Translations under genes and position numbers: made by a program
The notes under the pieces: generated by a model
The model's database searches: none
What the model was told of the DNA's origin: nothing
The model's input: the letters and a program-made list of their open reading frames with translations, nothing else
Part shown: positions 31,380 to 32,795 of the stretch, piece by piece
Layout: each line of letters starts with the position of its first letter
How positions within the stretch are numbered: the first letter of the stretch is position 1
DNA from: DATJSJ01 sp035504175
GTDB lineage: Bacteria; Pseudomonadota; Alphaproteobacteria; Acetobacterales; Acetobacteraceae
DNA length: 32,795 bases
Assembly: GCA_035504175.1 (NCBI GenBank)
Contig: DATJSJ010000188.1
Span: 1 to 32,795 of the forward strand
Direction of reading: 5' to 3'

Positions 31380-32795
31380 TCAATCGGGCGTGGCCGCAGG
31401 ATCGGCGCCGGCGAATCGCACCAGCACCTGCCCTTCCGCCACGGTCTCGCCGGCGCTGACCGGCACCTCGGCGATCACGGCGTCGGCGGGCGCGGCGAGG
31501 CGGAACACCGTCTTCATCGCCTCCAGCACCACCAGCACGGTGCCGCGGGACGCGGGGGCGCCGGGCGAGGCCATCACCTCCGTGACTAGGCCGGGGATCG
31601 GCGCCACCAGCCGGTCGCCCGCCTCCGCCGCCTCGGCCGCGGCTTCGTCGCCGGGCAGGCCGAACCGCCAGGAGCGGCCGCGCAGCCGCAGCGCAAGCCG
31701 GCCAGTCTGGTGCGTCGCGACCAGGTGCTCGCGGACGCCATCGAGCACGATCGCGATCCGCCCGTCCGGCGCGCGCGCCGCCTCGCCCGCCATCGCCTGC
31801 CCGCCGACGCGCAGCCGCCAGCCCGCGCCCGCGCCGCGCCAGGCGAGCCGGTGCGCCGTCTCGCCCTCGATCAGGGTGACCTCCCGCCAGGCGTCGAGGT
31901 TGGGCCACCAGCCATCCGCCGCGTGCCAGGGCGAGGCGGGATCGGGCGCGGCGGCGGCGCGGGCGGCGGCGGCCTCGCGCGCCTCGAGCAGCAGCGCCAG
32001 CACCGCGGCGGCCAGGATGTCGGGCGTGGCCGGCGCGGCGTGCAGCAGCGCGGTGCGCTCACGCTCGACGAAGCCGGTATCGGGGGCCCCGGCGGCGAAC
32101 ACCGGATGCGCCACGATCGCCGAAAGCAGGTCGAGATTGGTCGCGACCCCGGCCACGGCGCAGTCCGCCAGCGCCCGCGCGAGCAGAAGCCGCGCCGCCT
32201 CGCGCGTCGGGCCGTGCACCACCAGCTTGGCCAGCAGCGCGTCGTAGTGCACGCCGACCGCATCACCGGGCGCGAATCCGGTCTCGACCCGCGCCGCATC
32301 GGGCAGGCGGAATTCGACCAGCCGGCCGGAATCCGGGGCGAAGTCGCGGGCCGGATCCTCGGCGTAAAGCCGCGCCTCGATCGCGTGGCCGGCGAGGCGG
32401 ATCGCGGGGCCGGTCGCCGGCAGGGGCTTGCCGGCGGCGATGCGCAACTGCCATTCCACCAGGTCGAAGCCGGTCACCGCCTCGGTCACCGGGTGCTCCA
32501 CCTGCAGCCGGGTGTTCATCTCGAGGAAGAAAAACTCGGTGCCGTCGGAGACGAACTCGACGGTGCCGGCGCCGAGATAGGCGACGGCGCGGGCGCAGGC
32601 GACCGCCGCCTCCGCCATGGCGACGCGGGTTGTGGCATCGAGGCCGGGCGCCGGCGCCTCCTCGATCAGCTTCTGGTGCCGGCGCTGCGTCGAGCAGTCG
32701 CGCTCGAACAGGTGCACGATGGTACCGTGCGTGTCGGCGAAGACCTGCACCTCGATGTGGCGCGGCCGGTCCAGGTAGCGCTCCAGCAGCACGCG
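31380..32795 (-). CDS. Biotin-dependent acyl-CoA carboxylase alpha subunit (3' part; 3-methylcrotonyl-CoA type likely)
   Basis: These 471 residues are visible and the frame runs off the right edge, so the N-terminal ATP-grasp part is missing. The biotin carboxylase core shows RHIEVQVFADTHGTIVHLFE, RDCSTQRRHQKLIEEAPAP and EMNTRLQVEHPVTE, followed by the C-terminal carboxylase domain (YDALLAKLVVHG). A long Ala-rich linker leads to a biotinyl domain (about residues 395-460) with VLEAMKTVF. The biotin Lys is followed by Thr (codon 31509-31511) instead of the usual Met of AMKM. Fusion of carboxylase and carrier fits 3-methylcrotonyl-, propionyl- or geranyl-CoA carboxylases; the beta subunit gene is probably upstream, outside the window. 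Confidence 0.9.
   Translation of the reverse strand, partial: RVLLERYLDRPRHIEVQVFADTHGTIVHLFERDCSTQRRHQKLIEEAPAPGLDATTRVAMAEAAVACARAVAYLGAGTVEFVSDGTEFFFLEMNTRLQVEHPVTEAVTGFDLVEWQLRIAAGKPLPATGPAIRLAGHAIEARLYAEDPARDFAPDSGRLVEFRLPDAARVETGFAPGDAVGVHYDALLAKLVVHGPTREAARLLLARALADCAVAGVATNLDLLSAIVAHPVFAAGAPDTGFVERERTALLHAAPATPDILAAAVLALLLEAREAAAARAAAAPDPASPWHAADGWWPNLDAWREVTLIEGETAHRLAWRGAGAGWRLRVGGQAMAGEAARAPDGRIAIVLDGVREHLVATHQTGRLALRLRGRSWRFGLPGDEAAAEAAEAGDRLVAPIPGLVTEVMASPGAPASRGTVLVVLEAMKTVFRLAAPADAVIAEVPVSAGETVAEGQVLVRFAGADPAATPD

Overview
This is a 32.8 kb, very GC-rich, densely coded chromosomal segment from an alphaproteobacterium. The gene content and order (rseP-bamA-ompH-lpxD-fabZ-lpxA followed by lpxI, GatCAB amidotransferase, YcjX/YcjF pair, SLT-SPOR lipoprotein), and the intergenic hairpin elements, fit Rhodospirillales and probably an Acetobacteraceae-like lineage. 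That placement is inferred from gene content and has not been tested by alignment. No rRNA, tRNA, CRISPR array, phage or transposase gene was recognised. Most of the window is core housekeeping DNA.

Layout. (1) 1-1545: half of a palindromic repeat, a PAS-plus-degenerate-GGDEF protein (minus) and a TM2 membrane protein (plus). (2) 1555-4777: gatC-gatA-gatB on the minus strand with 4-bp overlaps, divergent from ruvX (4824-5324, plus). (3) 5280-5361: a hairpin-cluster repeat that supplies the end of ruvX. (4) 5364-9019: ycjF, ycjX, gloA and lpxI on the minus strand. (5) 9282-9491: a small plus-strand gene that separates lpxI from lpxA. (6) 9655-16753: the envelope block, transcribed rseP, bamA, ompH, lpxD, fabZ, lpxA on the minus strand; it makes the lipid A precursor and builds the outer membrane. 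(7) 17089-19538: an alkyladenine DNA glycosylase and a lytic-transglycosylase/SPOR lipoprotein (plus). (8) 19547-19671: a second, longer hairpin-cluster repeat, then pepN (minus). (9) 22616-26726: a PotABCD-type ABC importer operon (ATPase, Tat-exported binding protein, two permeases), the last three genes joined by GTGA overlaps. (10) 26786-26964: a large composite palindrome, the full-length relative of the repeat at position 1. (11) 27184-32795: an arginase-family hydrolase (minus), an HPF-like/cold-shock fusion (plus), an FAD aromatic hydroxylase (plus), a small WXXGXW-type secreted protein (minus) and the 3' part of a biotin-dependent acyl-CoA carboxylase alpha subunit (minus, cut by the window edge).

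I found no clearly new multi-gene system. The signals most worth following are non-coding or structural: two families of intergenic palindromic elements, one of which places the RuvX stop codon in a hairpin loop; a peptide motif repeated three times in the lytic transglycosylase with synonymous drift; a lipid A operon split by a small opposing gene; and several genes whose best start is TTG or GTG.
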